From NCBI GenBank assembly GCA_034189755.1, contig JAXIHJ010000059.1, forward strand, positions 1 through 16,806: a stretch of DNA of 16,806 nucleotides, in the 5' to 3' direction. Position 1 is the stretch's first letter. The number at the start of each line of letters is the position of its first letter. The stretch is from JAXIHJ01 sp034189755 (GTDB taxonomy: Bacteria; Planctomycetota; Phycisphaerae; SM23-33). The notes beneath the pieces are model-generated. The model made no database searches and had not been told where the DNA came from. It saw nothing but the letters and a program-made list of their open reading frames with translations. Both the position numbers and the translations under genes were made by a program. This document shows positions 1 to 6,941 of the stretch, one piece after another.

Positions 1-601
1 TCAGGCCCTTCAGCACCGGCCAAACCGCCACCACCCCTATGCTGCCGGTTGAGGTGGTCGGTTCGGCGTAAATTTTCTCAGCCGGCGCTGCGATGTAGTA
101 GCCGCCGCTGGCGGCCACGCTGCCCATTGATACGACCACCGGCTTGTTAAGCTTATGGCGAATATCCCTTACGCGCCGGTAGATTTGATTGCTGGCCGAG
201 ACGCCGCCACCGCCGGAATTGATCCGGATTACCACCGCCTTGACGTTTTTTTCCTTCTGCACCAGGCGGTAGAAATTTTCGAAGCCCGAAGCCGCCTTGG
301 CGTCAATCATGCCCTGGACGGTGTACGTGGCGACGACCTGATCCTTTTGCCCGTCTTGCAGGACGACCTCGACCAGTCCCCGCGTCTGCCCGGCCCTTAT
401 CAGCACCAGCAGCTCGATATTCAGGATAACCGACAGGACGAACAGTAAAGCCAGGACGCCCAAAAGAATTCGCTTTGGCAGGCTTTTCTTCGGCGGCTGA
501 ACCCACCAGGGCGGCACAGCGGGCGGTGCAGCCGGAGGCGGCGTCGCGGCGGGAGTTGAAGCTGTTTCGACGCCGTCCGGCGGGGGGGACTGTTCTGTCA
601 T
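1..601 (-). CDS. sppA: Signal peptide peptidase SppA-like S49 serine peptidase (3' end outside window)
   Basis: This is a membrane-anchored S49 peptidase, a family that degrades signal-peptide remnants and other peptides in the membrane. The first 200 residues lie in the window and the frame runs open off the left edge. A Pro/Ala-rich N-terminal stretch (about 5-40) leads to a basic LPKR and one membrane segment (about 45-69). The S49 core follows, with GMID at 97-100, VVIRINSGGGG at 123-133 and VSMGSVAASGGYY at 157-169. Ser165 in the ASGG motif is the expected nucleophile; the Lys partner lies beyond the edge. The motif usually written D-S-P-G-G reads N-S-G-G-G here. The ATG at 601-599 is preceded by a good Shine-Dalgarno (AGGGAGAG), which fixes the start. 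The gene diverges from the membrane fusion gene at 816. Family assignment is secure; the exact substrate is unknown. Confidence 0.9.
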   Translation of the reverse strand, partial: MTEQSPPPDGVETASTPAATPPPAAPPAVPPWWVQPPKKSLPKRILLGVLALLFVLSVILNIELLVLIRAGQTRGLVEVVLQDGQKDQVVATYTVQGMIDAKAASGFENFYRLVQKEKNVKAVVIRINSGGGGVSASNQIYRRVRDIRHKLNKPVVVSMGSVAASGGYYIAAPAEKIYAEPTTSTGSIGVVAVWPVLKGL

Positions 602-815
602 GAGTTCTCTCCCTGTGTCTGTAGTTGACTGTTTGGCACGGCCGCGTTTGGCATGCCGAACGGTACCACGCGGCGGCTTTTGATACAAGGCCGCCTTGTA
701 CGACGAAGCAGCGCTTGCACTGGGCCGGAGTACTGCATTAGACTGAGCGGCAACGATTTACGATGGTTTGCGGGCAAAGGCCGTTCTGTCAAAACCTCTA
801 CCGTGAAGGGCGACG
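602..815. promoter_or_regulatory. Divergent intergenic region with a palindrome and a direct repeat
   Basis: This gap separates the divergent sppA-like and membrane-fusion genes, so promoters in both directions are expected. GTTTGGCA occurs twice in direct orientation, at 631-638 and 646-653, a 15-nt period. The 17-nt sequence TACAAGGCCGCCTTGTA at 684-700 is a perfect inverted repeat with 8-bp arms and one central base, and has no T-run after it, so it looks more like an operator than a terminator. I could not identify a convincing -35/-10 pair on either strand. No open reading frame here looks real. Confidence 0.4.
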
Positions 816-2225
816 ATGAATCCGATCAAACTCATTCGGAAATTGGGCAAGGTGTTGCATGGCGGGGCGACCTTTCGCGACATGTTTCTGGGAGTTTTTC
901 TAGGCCTGGCCGTCGGGATGATTCCCGGCGTGAATCTGACGCTGGTTATCCTGGTGCTGCTCCTGCTGCTGCTGAACACCAACGGCGCGTTGGCGTTTTT
1001 GTCGATTGTGCTTGGCAAGCTGTTGTGCCTGGCCCTGGCGCCGGTAACGTTCCATATCGGCTACGCGATGGTGCATAATCTCGGCATGGTCGGACTGGTT
1101 CGGGCCGCCGCCGATACACCGGTCGTGGCCCTGCTGGACCTGCACGTCTACTGCCTGCTCGGCTCGCTGCCGCTGATAGTGGTTATCGGCGTGCTGGCCG
1201 GATGGCTCGTGGCGCGTTCCGTCATAAAGATGCGTTCGGGCATTGCTGCAGCCATGCAGGACCGGCAGAAACTTCAAAAAGTCGCCGAGAACAAGTTCAC
1301 GAAGCTCGTCATGCGGGTCGTTTTCGGCAAGCAGAAAGAGGCGCTCGCCGACATGGCCGGCAAAAAATCACCGTTGATCCGCAAGGGCCGGGTTCTGGCT
1401 GCGCTGGTGGTTATCGCGGTGCTGATTGTCTTGCAGGTCGTTTTTCTTGATACGCTGGTAAAAGGCGGCCTGGAGAAATCCATTGCCGCGGCGAACGGGG
1501 CGGAGGTGAACATCGACACCGCCAGCCTCTCGACGGGCAGCGGGCGCCTTGTCATCGAGGGCCTGCAGGTAACCGATGTCGACAGACCTACGCACAACCT
1601 TGTCCAGGCCGAGCGAATTGTCGCGGATGTCGACCTCCGCGACCTGCTGACCCGGCGGTTCGTGATGGACCTGGTGGAGTGTCAGGCGATGCGGATGGAC
1701 GTCGAGCGCAAAACGCCCGGCAAGGTCTATCGCAAGCCGAAGCAACCGGAAAAGGAAAGCACCTCGATACTGGAGGGGCTTAAGGGCAAGCTCGGAAAGA
1801 GCGGCGAATATTACGCCGAGATCAAAAAGTTTAACGAGCGATTGAAGAAATTGCAGGAGTATCTCAAGTCGGACGATCCCAAGGCCCAGCCGGACGATGC
1901 CGACAGGCTGGCCAGACGCGCCAAGGCCATGGGTTACCTCAGGCTGTCGGCGAAAGGCTATCTGACCGGCAGCCCGACCTGGGTTATCCGCGAGATCAAG
2001 GTTAGCCAAATCGCGCTGCGGCCGAGCCTGCCGACGTTCATCGTCGAGGGAAAGAATCTCTCCAGCCACCCGTCGCTGCATCCTGAAGAGATGGAGCTGT
2101 CGGCCAAGCCGGATAAAGATGCGCTCAAGGCATTCGGCGCCAAGCCGGCCAAGCAGAAAACCGTAAAGCCGGCCGGCGAACAAGCCGAGAAAAAAGGCTT
2201 GCTGAAGGGCCTGCTTAACAAGTAG
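816..2225 (+). CDS. TIGR03546-TIGR03545 fusion membrane protein, function unknown
   Basis: I recognise two uncharacterised families joined in one 469-residue chain. Residues 1 to about 165 resemble TIGR03546 (DUF2062-like), with hydrophobic segments near 23-53, 58-80 and 112-136 and the motif GMIPGVNLT at 34-42. A basic linker leads to a further membrane segment at about 191-211. The part after it (about 212-300) resembles the start of TIGR03545, with AsmA-like features such as LSTGSGRLVIEGLQV and a following DVDLRDLLTRRF. A Lys/Glu-rich region likely to be helical (about 300-380) and a Lys/Ala-rich tail ending in KGLLKGLLNK complete it. In other bacteria these two families are usually separate neighbouring genes, and the TIGR03545 part seems short here. 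The ATG at 816 follows GAAGGGCGACG. It is probably an inner-membrane protein with a large outside part, perhaps in envelope lipid or protein traffic; that role is inference. Confidence 0.75.
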   Translation: MNPIKLIRKLGKVLHGGATFRDMFLGVFLGLAVGMIPGVNLTLVILVLLLLLLNTNGALAFLSIVLGKLLCLALAPVTFHIGYAMVHNLGMVGLVRAAADTPVVALLDLHVYCLLGSLPLIVVIGVLAGWLVARSVIKMRSGIAAAMQDRQKLQKVAENKFTKLVMRVVFGKQKEALADMAGKKSPLIRKGRVLAALVVIAVLIVLQVVFLDTLVKGGLEKSIAAANGAEVNIDTASLSTGSGRLVIEGLQVTDVDRPTHNLVQAERIVADVDLRDLLTRRFVMDLVECQAMRMDVERKTPGKVYRKPKQPEKESTSILEGLKGKLGKSGEYYAEIKKFNERLKKLQEYLKSDDPKAQPDDADRLARRAKAMGYLRLSAKGYLTGSPTWVIREIKVSQIALRPSLPTFIVEGKNLSSHPSLHPEEMELSAKPDKDALKAFGAKPAKQKTVKPAGEQAEKKGLLKGLLNK

Positions 2226-2294
2226 CCCGCGGCTATTGCCAAAAGCCTTCAGCCGGCTGAACACGCTGCGCCGCGCGTAATGCAGGATTTTTAC

Positions 2295-2322
2295 TTGACA
2301 AATCCCTAGTCCGTGGTAAACT
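2295..2322 (+). promoter_or_regulatory. Sigma70-type promoter TTGACA-16-TAAACT
   Basis: A perfect -35 hexamer TTGACA (2295-2300) stands 16 nt before TAAACT (2317-2322), which matches the -10 consensus at four of six positions. It lies in non-coding sequence after the fusion gene and points towards the PEP-CTERM gene. Transcription would begin near 2329, leaving a leader of about 330 nt before the ATG at 2662. Confidence 0.6.
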
Positions 2323-2661
2323 CCTCTTCGCTCCAGTTGCGTTTGTTGGGAGCGGCCAAGCTGTTTTCGGCATGAGCCTGCCGAATCTAACGCGAGGGCA
2401 AATGTCCTGATGCCGTTGCGATGCAGCAGGATACGCTCGCCCGCACTCGTCTTGAAAGGCCGCCGGGTAAAGAAGTTCTGCTCGGAGGGCTGTTTCGCCC
2501 CAGTGTACAGGGGCAAAGCTCAATAGTGCTCGGTGGTGGAATCTGCGCGTATTTTTGGGAAATTTTTGGAAATAGGCATGGCGACGAAACCTTACAACTC
2601 CAGGGCGAATGAGCGAGGGTTACTCACCAAAGGAGCCTGCCGGGAAGGAAAGGGCCTCAAG
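2323..2661 (+). ncRNA. Candidate structured leader or small RNA upstream of the PEP-CTERM gene
   Basis: No convincing gene occupies this stretch, but it is rich in inverted repeats. They are CGCTCC/GGAGCG (2329-2334 with 2349-2354), TTCGGCA/TGCCGAA with a 6-nt loop (2366-2372 with 2379-2385), CCTGATGC/GCAGCAGG with one mismatch and extra outer pairs (2403-2413 with 2423-2433), and GCCCC/GGGGC with an 8-nt loop (2497-2501 with 2510-2514). The position after a good promoter suggests a folded 5' leader or an independent small RNA. It matches no riboswitch class that I can recognise. A GTG at 2533 is in frame with the downstream gene, but it would bury the signal peptide, so I treat this stretch as untranslated. 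Confidence 0.4.
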
Positions 2662-3348
2662 ATGAAAACGCAAACATTTTTGATTGTTGCAGCAGTAATC
2701 ACGGTAGTCGGCGGTTCCGCCGGGGCAAACCTGCTGGAAAACCCGGGCTGGGATACCGCCGGGGTAATCACGCTGGACGAACCGGGCAATGAACTGCTCA
2801 CCGGCGTTTGGTATCATCTTGGCACGGCTAGCTGGAGCCAGTCGGCCTCGCAATACGTCTCCGCACCGTACAGCCTGATGACGAACAGTCACGAGCAGGC
2901 CGGAAACATCTGGCAGGACGTTTCGGCCTCGGATCTGCCTTCAACGCCGACGACATACCGGGCTGAAGTGCGCGATCTCGACGACGGCGATGAGGATAAC
3001 TACTTGGGAATTTATGTGTATGGTTTGAAAACGGAAGACGCACTCAGCGGCAGCTATGAGCCGAACGGTTTTGAGGGGGGGGACTACGATGAGTTGTGTG
3101 CCGTGGGACCGACCGAGATCTCGGAGGCGTCGTGGGGCTTGGCGCACAGCTTCACGTTCAGCGTTGACAGCGTTACCTATCCTTACGGGCTGAAATTTGA
3201 TCTGTGGTACGACGTCGGCAGCGAAGGCACCTTTGTTGCTTTTGACAACGCAGCCATCGTCGTGCCCGAACCGGCCGTGCTGCCGCTGTTGGCACTCGGC
3301 GCCGCCGCTGTGATGCGTCGGCGGCGGTTAAGTTCCCGCACCCGTTAG
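2662..3348 (+). CDS. PEP-CTERM surface protein
   Basis: This is an exported protein of 228 residues with a C-terminal PEP-CTERM sorting signal. A signal peptide covers about 1-22 (MKTQTFLIVAAVITVVGGSAGA), with the mature chain starting near NLLENPGW. The middle is acidic and aromatic with repeated beta-strand character, much like the carbohydrate-binding-type jelly rolls in other planctomycete PEP-CTERM proteins; the binding function is inference. The tail has VPEPAVLPLL at 201-210, a short hydrophobic segment, and RRRR at 219-222. An exosortase would recognise this and cut near the PEP motif. The ATG at 2662 follows GGAAGGAAAGGG and directly precedes the signal peptide, so it is preferred over in-frame upstream starts at 2533 and 2578. 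The last seven codons overlap the end of convergent folE. No exosortase gene is in the window. Confidence 0.85.
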   Translation: MKTQTFLIVAAVITVVGGSAGANLLENPGWDTAGVITLDEPGNELLTGVWYHLGTASWSQSASQYVSAPYSLMTNSHEQAGNIWQDVSASDLPSTPTTYRAEVRDLDDGDEDNYLGIYVYGLKTEDALSGSYEPNGFEGGDYDELCAVGPTEISEASWGLAHSFTFSVDSVTYPYGLKFDLWYDVGSEGTFVAFDNAAIVVPEPAVLPLLALGAAAVMRRRRLSSRTR

Positions 3349-3912
3349 TAGATTGACCGCCTCTGTGCGCGTGGCGAGGTTTGTCTTGAACGTGCCTCGC
3401 ATGGCGGATGTAACCATGACGGCGCCGGGCTTTTTTATTCCGCGGATGGTCATGCAGGTGTGCGTCGCCTCGATGATTACGGCTGCGCCCTTGGCGTCCA
3501 GTTTTTCCATAAGCAGGTCGGCGATCTGCACGGTCATGCGTTCCTGCAACTGAGGCCGGCGCGCGACCGACTCCACCACGCGGGCCAGCTTGCTGATGCC
3601 CACCACCTTGCCTCGCGGCAGGTACGCCACGTGGGCCTTGCCCATGAACGGCATGAGATGATGCTCGCATATCGAGTGGAAGGCAATATCACGCAGCACG
3701 ACCATCTCGTCGTACTGCTCGGTGAAGCCGGTGTTCAGATGCTCAGCCGGGTTTTCATACAGGCCTGCGAACAGCTCCTGGTACATTCGCGCGACGCGGT
3801 CGGGCGTTCCGACCAGGCCCTCACGGTCGGGGTCTTCGCCGATGGCCGTCAGTATTTTCTGCACGGCCTGCCTGATTGCGTCGGTGTCGGTAGTTTTTTT
3901 CGGCTTGCTCAT
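3328..3912 (-). CDS. folE: GTP cyclohydrolase I
   Basis: FolE converts GTP to 7,8-dihydroneopterin triphosphate, the entry step for tetrahydrofolate and also for queuosine precursors. The 194-residue chain is normal for the family. The zinc ligands are present: Cys82 and His85 in SICEHHLMPF, and Cys153 in THTCMTIRG, with the same 71-residue spacing as in the E. coli enzyme (Cys110, Cys181). Also seen are GTPDRVARMY (35-44), the LPRGKVVGISKLAR stretch (98-111) and RPQLQERMT (119-127). I start it at the ATG at 3912, which has GAAAGG upstream; the longer GTG start at 3951 would sit at or before the predicted transcription start. It lies 66 bp downstream of queG on the same strand and has its own promoter. 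Its stop codon overlaps the convergent PEP-CTERM gene. Confidence 0.95.
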   Translation of the reverse strand: MSKPKKTTDTDAIRQAVQKILTAIGEDPDREGLVGTPDRVARMYQELFAGLYENPAEHLNTGFTEQYDEMVVLRDIAFHSICEHHLMPFMGKAHVAYLPRGKVVGISKLARVVESVARRPQLQERMTVQIADLLMEKLDAKGAAVIIEATHTCMTIRGIKKPGAVMVTSAMRGTFKTNLATRTEAVNLLTGAGT

Positions 3913-3953
3913 GTTTTGTGCCTTTCGCTTGTGCACCTGTTTTATATGCACTT

Positions 3954-3982
3954 TTTATATGTACTAATCATTCGGCGGTCAA
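3954..3982 (-). promoter_or_regulatory. folE promoter TTGACC-17-TATAAA, overlapping the end of queG
   Basis: On the minus strand TTGACC (3982-3977) is 17 nt from TATAAA (3959-3954), each five of six to consensus. The queG stop codon TGA is inside the -35 box. Transcription would start near 3947, giving a leader of about 35 nt before the folE ATG at 3912. A second ATATAAAA copy follows just downstream, making the segment AT-rich in a GC-rich window. folE can therefore be expressed independently of queG. Confidence 0.6.
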
Positions 3983-4908
3983 ACAGGATTGGCGTCGGCT
4001 GCGATGGTCGCGTTGCGGATGAACATCTCGTAGCTCGCCCTTCGGCAGGTCGAGCCGCGGGTGGCTGCGTCCCAGTCGGCCCGGCGCCAGGCGAGAATTT
4101 GCGGCAGAGTTTGCAGCGCCAGCGCCGACGGCGTTGTCAGGGCCGGATCGCCCGGCGGTATCGAAGGAGCCTGATTGAACGGGCATACTTCCTGACAGAC
4201 GTCGCAGCCGAAGACTGTAAAGGGCATCTTAGCCTGAAGCTCCGGGTCGATCTCGCCTCGATGCTCGATGGTAAGGTAGCTTGCGCAGCGGCGTGCGTCG
4301 ATGAGCGAATCACCGCGGACGGCGCCCGTGGGGCAGGCTTGCAGGCATGTGTCGCAATCGCCGCATAGGCCGGCCAGCGGCTCGTCGGCGTGCAGCGGCA
4401 GATTGCAGACAATCTCGCAGAGCAGCACGTAGCTGCCCATGCCCGGCACGATGAGGCAGCCGTTTCGGCCGATCCAGCCCAGCCCCGCCGCTGCGGCGAG
4501 GCTGCGCTCGGCTACAGGTCCGGTGTCAACGAACGCCCGGCCTTCAAATGCCGGGAAAACTCGGCGTATTTCGTCCATCAGGGCGCGGCACCTGGCCTTG
4601 AGCAGCTTGTGGTAGTCTCGCCCGCGCGCATACCGGGCTATCAGGGCCGGCCTCGACGGCTCGGCGGGCATGTAGCCCGTGGCCAGGCATATCACGCTGC
4701 GAGCGCCGGCCAGCAGCAACTCCGGGCGGAAGCGTTTTTCAACGTTACGCCGCAGGTAGTGCATCTCCGCCTGCATGCCGCGGTCGAACCATCGCTTAAA
4801 CCGCTCCGAGTGGGGCAGCTTGCCGGCGGGCGCGATGCCGACGCGCGCAAAACCAGCATCGTCGGCCAATCGCTTCACCGCAGCGGTCAGGTCGGCATGG
4901 CGGTCCAT
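3979..4908 (-). CDS. queG: Epoxyqueuosine reductase
   Basis: QueG performs the last step of queuosine synthesis on tRNA, reducing epoxyqueuosine with a cobalamin cofactor and two 4Fe-4S clusters. In this 309-residue protein the conserved acid is Asp128 in FVDTGPVAER, next to GLGWIGRNG (142-150). The eight cluster cysteines are Cys182, 185, 188 and 192 (CGDCDTCLQACP) and Cys208, 235, 238 and 242 (the last three in GCDVCQEVCPFN). The chain ends soon after the RNATIA motif, so the C-terminal HEAT-like extension of longer QueG forms is absent. The ATG at 4908 has no strong Shine-Dalgarno but no better start fits. folE lies downstream on the same strand, which is meaningful because FolE supplies the precursor for the same modified base. 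The function call is firm. Confidence 0.94.
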   Translation of the reverse strand: MDRHADLTAAVKRLADDAGFARVGIAPAGKLPHSERFKRWFDRGMQAEMHYLRRNVEKRFRPELLLAGARSVICLATGYMPAEPSRPALIARYARGRDYHKLLKARCRALMDEIRRVFPAFEGRAFVDTGPVAERSLAAAAGLGWIGRNGCLIVPGMGSYVLLCEIVCNLPLHADEPLAGLCGDCDTCLQACPTGAVRGDSLIDARRCASYLTIEHRGEIDPELQAKMPFTVFGCDVCQEVCPFNQAPSIPPGDPALTTPSALALQTLPQILAWRRADWDAATRGSTCRRASYEMFIRNATIAADANPV

Positions 4909-5223
4909 GGCGGCAGTTTAACCGGCAAGAGCCTGCTTTTACCCGTTTTTCTCCGGTCGGCCAGGCCGGCTGCGGCGTAAGCCGGGCATTTTTTCACTTT
5001 TTTACTGGAGAAAAACGGCTGTTTCTGGTAGTTTAAACGTAGAATACAGTAGAAGGCCTTATACGGCGGATAACTGAAAAGGTGCACTTGGTGCACTCAT
5101 TTATACCTCATATCCCCTAACCGCCGCCGTGGCGGCCTTAAAGACACATTTCGACCGAAGTTTAAAGCCTCTACAGCCGGGCTGCGTACGTCGTCAGCCT
5201 GGTCAGGTTTATGGTGGCGCTGT
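4909..5223. promoter_or_regulatory. Divergent region queG / zinc-protein gene with inverted repeats
   Basis: This 315-bp gap has no believable gene. CCGTTTTTCTCC (4943-4954) and GGAGAAAAACGG (5007-5018) are a perfect 12-bp inverted repeat, extendable by two more pairs including a G-U, around a 52-nt interior that has a smaller CCGGC/GCCGG hairpin (4966-4970 with 4981-4985) followed by T-rich sequence. Further right, GTGCAC-TTG-GTGCAC (5082-5096) is both an inverted repeat and part of a 9-nt tandem repeat. GCCGCC-GT-GGCGGC lies at 5123-5136. Promoters for both divergent genes should be here, but none stands out. It does not match the preQ1 riboswitches that might be expected near a queuosine gene. 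Confidence 0.4.
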
Positions 5224-5925
5224 ATGCGTACAGATATACAACAAAGCAGTGAAGAAGTCGCCGCCGCCGGCGCGCCCGCCAAGGCGGATGGCCTTCGGCA
5301 GGCCCTGGCCGAACTCCGCGAAGCGGCGGTCCGGAAAAAGGTCGAGCCAATCTGCTCGGCCTACCGGGCGGTTCGCAAGGCCGCAAAGGGAATGAAGGCC
5401 AAAATGCTTTTCGCCATGCTGGCGGAGGCTGTAGATCCGCAGGCTATGAATCTGATTGTTTCCGCCTATTCGCACCGGGACTGCTTCATGTGCAGGCAGG
5501 GTGTAACGTCGTGCACTCAGTGTGAAGGCTCCGGCGAGATCGAGGCCGACCGGAACTGTCCGGCGTGCGGCGGGTTGGGTTTGTCGGCGTGCGCCTTTTG
5601 CCTGGGCACCAGTTGGGCGGATAGGGATACGATCCCGAAAGAACTGCGAGGCCCAGTGCTTCAGAGGCAGTGGACGCACGTGCAGCGCGATCTGGAGGTG
5701 CTCAATAAAACCTTCGCCGGCGACGCCGCCGAGAAGGTGCGCAGCTTCGACTCGCAGCAGCGCCGCAGTACGATCGCCTGGCTTATCCGGTTGCAAGCCC
5801 GCCTGGCGGACCTGAACGACGTCGGCATAGCCGCCGCAGAAGCCGGGGCCGACGAGACCCGCCTGGCCGCCGAAGTCGGGCGCATCGATACCTATCTGGA
5901 CATAATGAAGGCGACGACGCTCTGA
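5224..5925 (+). CDS. Hypothetical protein with DnaJ-type four-CxxC zinc domain
   Basis: I do not recognise a named family. The 233-residue protein has four CxxC pairs in the middle: Cys87/90 (CFMCRQG), Cys97/100 (CTQCEGSGE), Cys112/115 (CPACGGLGL) and Cys123/126 (CAFCLGTSW). Three are followed by G-containing tails like the CxxCxGxG repeats of the DnaJ cysteine-rich domain, which binds two zinc ions and handles unfolded protein or acts as a thiol-disulphide site. There is no J domain (no HPD motif) and no signal peptide. The N-terminal part (20-80) and C-terminal part (150-233) are charged and Ala/Leu-rich, probably helical. The start at ATG 5224 has only a weak upstream GGTGG. It stands between queG (divergent) and a glycosyltransferase (same strand, 65 bp on). 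A chaperone-like or metal-binding role is a guess. Confidence 0.75.
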   Translation: MRTDIQQSSEEVAAAGAPAKADGLRQALAELREAAVRKKVEPICSAYRAVRKAAKGMKAKMLFAMLAEAVDPQAMNLIVSAYSHRDCFMCRQGVTSCTQCEGSGEIEADRNCPACGGLGLSACAFCLGTSWADRDTIPKELRGPVLQRQWTHVQRDLEVLNKTFAGDAAEKVRSFDSQQRRSTIAWLIRLQARLADLNDVGIAAAEAGADETRLAAEVGRIDTYLDIMKATTL

Positions 5926-5990
5926 CGGCAGGGGGTATTTTGCCGGATTGTTGCAGTGCCGCCCGAAAGAATTCGATATCATGCCATCCC

Positions 5991-6929
5991 ATGCAGCCTG
6001 ATAAGGACAAACCGCCGACGTTCAGCGTTGTCATGCCGGTCTACAACCACGCCGGCTACGTTGTCCAGGCCGTCAGGTCCGTCATGGACCAGAGCCTTGC
6101 CGACTGGCGGCTGATAATCGTGGACGACGGGTCCACCGACGGCAGCGGCGAGATTGTCGACGACCTAGCCGGCCGGCACGAGCACATTACGGCGATTCAT
6201 CAGCCAAACGCCGGACCGGCTGCGGCGCGAAACGCCGCGCTGAAACTGGCCCGGGGCCGGTGGCTGACATACATCGACAGCGACGATATCTGGTTTCCCG
6301 ATACGCTTGCCAACTACGCCGCCTATATCCGCGCCCATCCGGAGGCGAAGTTCATCTACGGCTATCGTCATCGGCTTGAGCCTGGCGGCGCCACTACCGA
6401 GCTGCCGGGCGAGTTCCAGCACCAGGCGACCGGAACGGCGGAACTGTTCGAGCGGATGTATCTGTCGCACCTGTGCGTCTGCTATCGTCGCGAGCTGCTG
6501 GCTGAGGCCGGGACGTATGACCAGAACCTGCGAAGCTGCGAGGACTACGAGTTGTACCTCCGTATCAGCCTGCACTGCCGCTTCGAGCCGCTGGGCCTGC
6601 CAACAGGCCTGCGGCGCCGACACGACCGGAACATCTCGCGCCAGACGGGCTACAGCCGAATGCTCGAAGCCGAGCTGCTGCGACGGTTCGTCGAGCAGCA
6701 GGGTGGTGCGGCGGTGCTTCAGCCCGACCGCGTAGCCCGCCGCCTGGGCCGGCTGTACTACGCCGCCGGCCGACAGTACTTCAAGGCACGCTGCTATCGT
6801 CAGGCCGTCGCCGCGATGAAAACCGCCCACCGCTACCGCCGCACGCTAAAGGGCATAGCCATCTCGCTGCTTTCGCGGTGCCTGTTGCCAGTCGGGCGCA
6901 CCGACGGTAGGCAGATGCCCGAACTCTGA
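5991..6929 (+). CDS. Glycosyltransferase family 2
   Basis: This is a GT-A fold glycosyltransferase that moves a sugar from a nucleotide donor to a glycan, lipid or protein. The 312-residue chain begins with the classical core: FSVVMPVYNHAGYV (11-24), LIIVDDGSTDGS (41-52), NAGPAAARN (73-81) and YIDSDDIW (94-101), where DSDD holds the metal-binding DxD. CEDYELYLRI (183-192) supplies the acidic base region. The C-terminal 60 residues (GRLYYAAGRQYFKARCYRQA and on) resemble one or two TPR-like helices. There is no membrane segment, so it is probably cytoplasmic or peripheral. I chose ATG 5991 because the conserved core starts ten residues later; an upstream TTG at 5940 adds an unconserved stretch. 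No Shine-Dalgarno precedes it. Acceptor and donor cannot be read from sequence. It converges with birA, leaving 12 bp. Confidence 0.9.
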   Translation: MQPDKDKPPTFSVVMPVYNHAGYVVQAVRSVMDQSLADWRLIIVDDGSTDGSGEIVDDLAGRHEHITAIHQPNAGPAAARNAALKLARGRWLTYIDSDDIWFPDTLANYAAYIRAHPEAKFIYGYRHRLEPGGATTELPGEFQHQATGTAELFERMYLSHLCVCYRRELLAEAGTYDQNLRSCEDYELYLRISLHCRFEPLGLPTGLRRRHDRNISRQTGYSRMLEAELLRRFVEQQGGAAVLQPDRVARRLGRLYYAAGRQYFKARCYRQAVAAMKTAHRYRRTLKGIAISLLSRCLLPVGRTDGRQMPEL

Positions 6930-6941
6930 GAAACGGGGCCT

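Noticed and set aside
2248..2261. TTCAGCCGGCTGAA palindrome after the fusion gene as terminator
   Set aside because: It has no loop and no T-run, so it would not act as an intrinsic terminator.
2306..2324. Resemblance of AGTCCGTGGTAAACTCC to a conserved part of RNase P RNA
   Set aside because: The other conserved parts of RNase P RNA are missing around it, and the bases are better explained by the -10 region of a promoter.
1368..2516. Antisense reading frame of 382 codons over the membrane fusion gene
   Set aside because: It has no recognisable domains or ribosome site and is a product of the GC-rich codon use of the real gene on the plus strand.
4909..5040. Possible preQ1 riboswitch before queG
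   Set aside because: No preQ1-I or preQ1-II pattern could be matched on the minus strand.
5926..5945. CGGCA/TGCCG hairpin as terminator of the zinc-protein gene
   Set aside because: The stem has only five pairs and no T-run follows.
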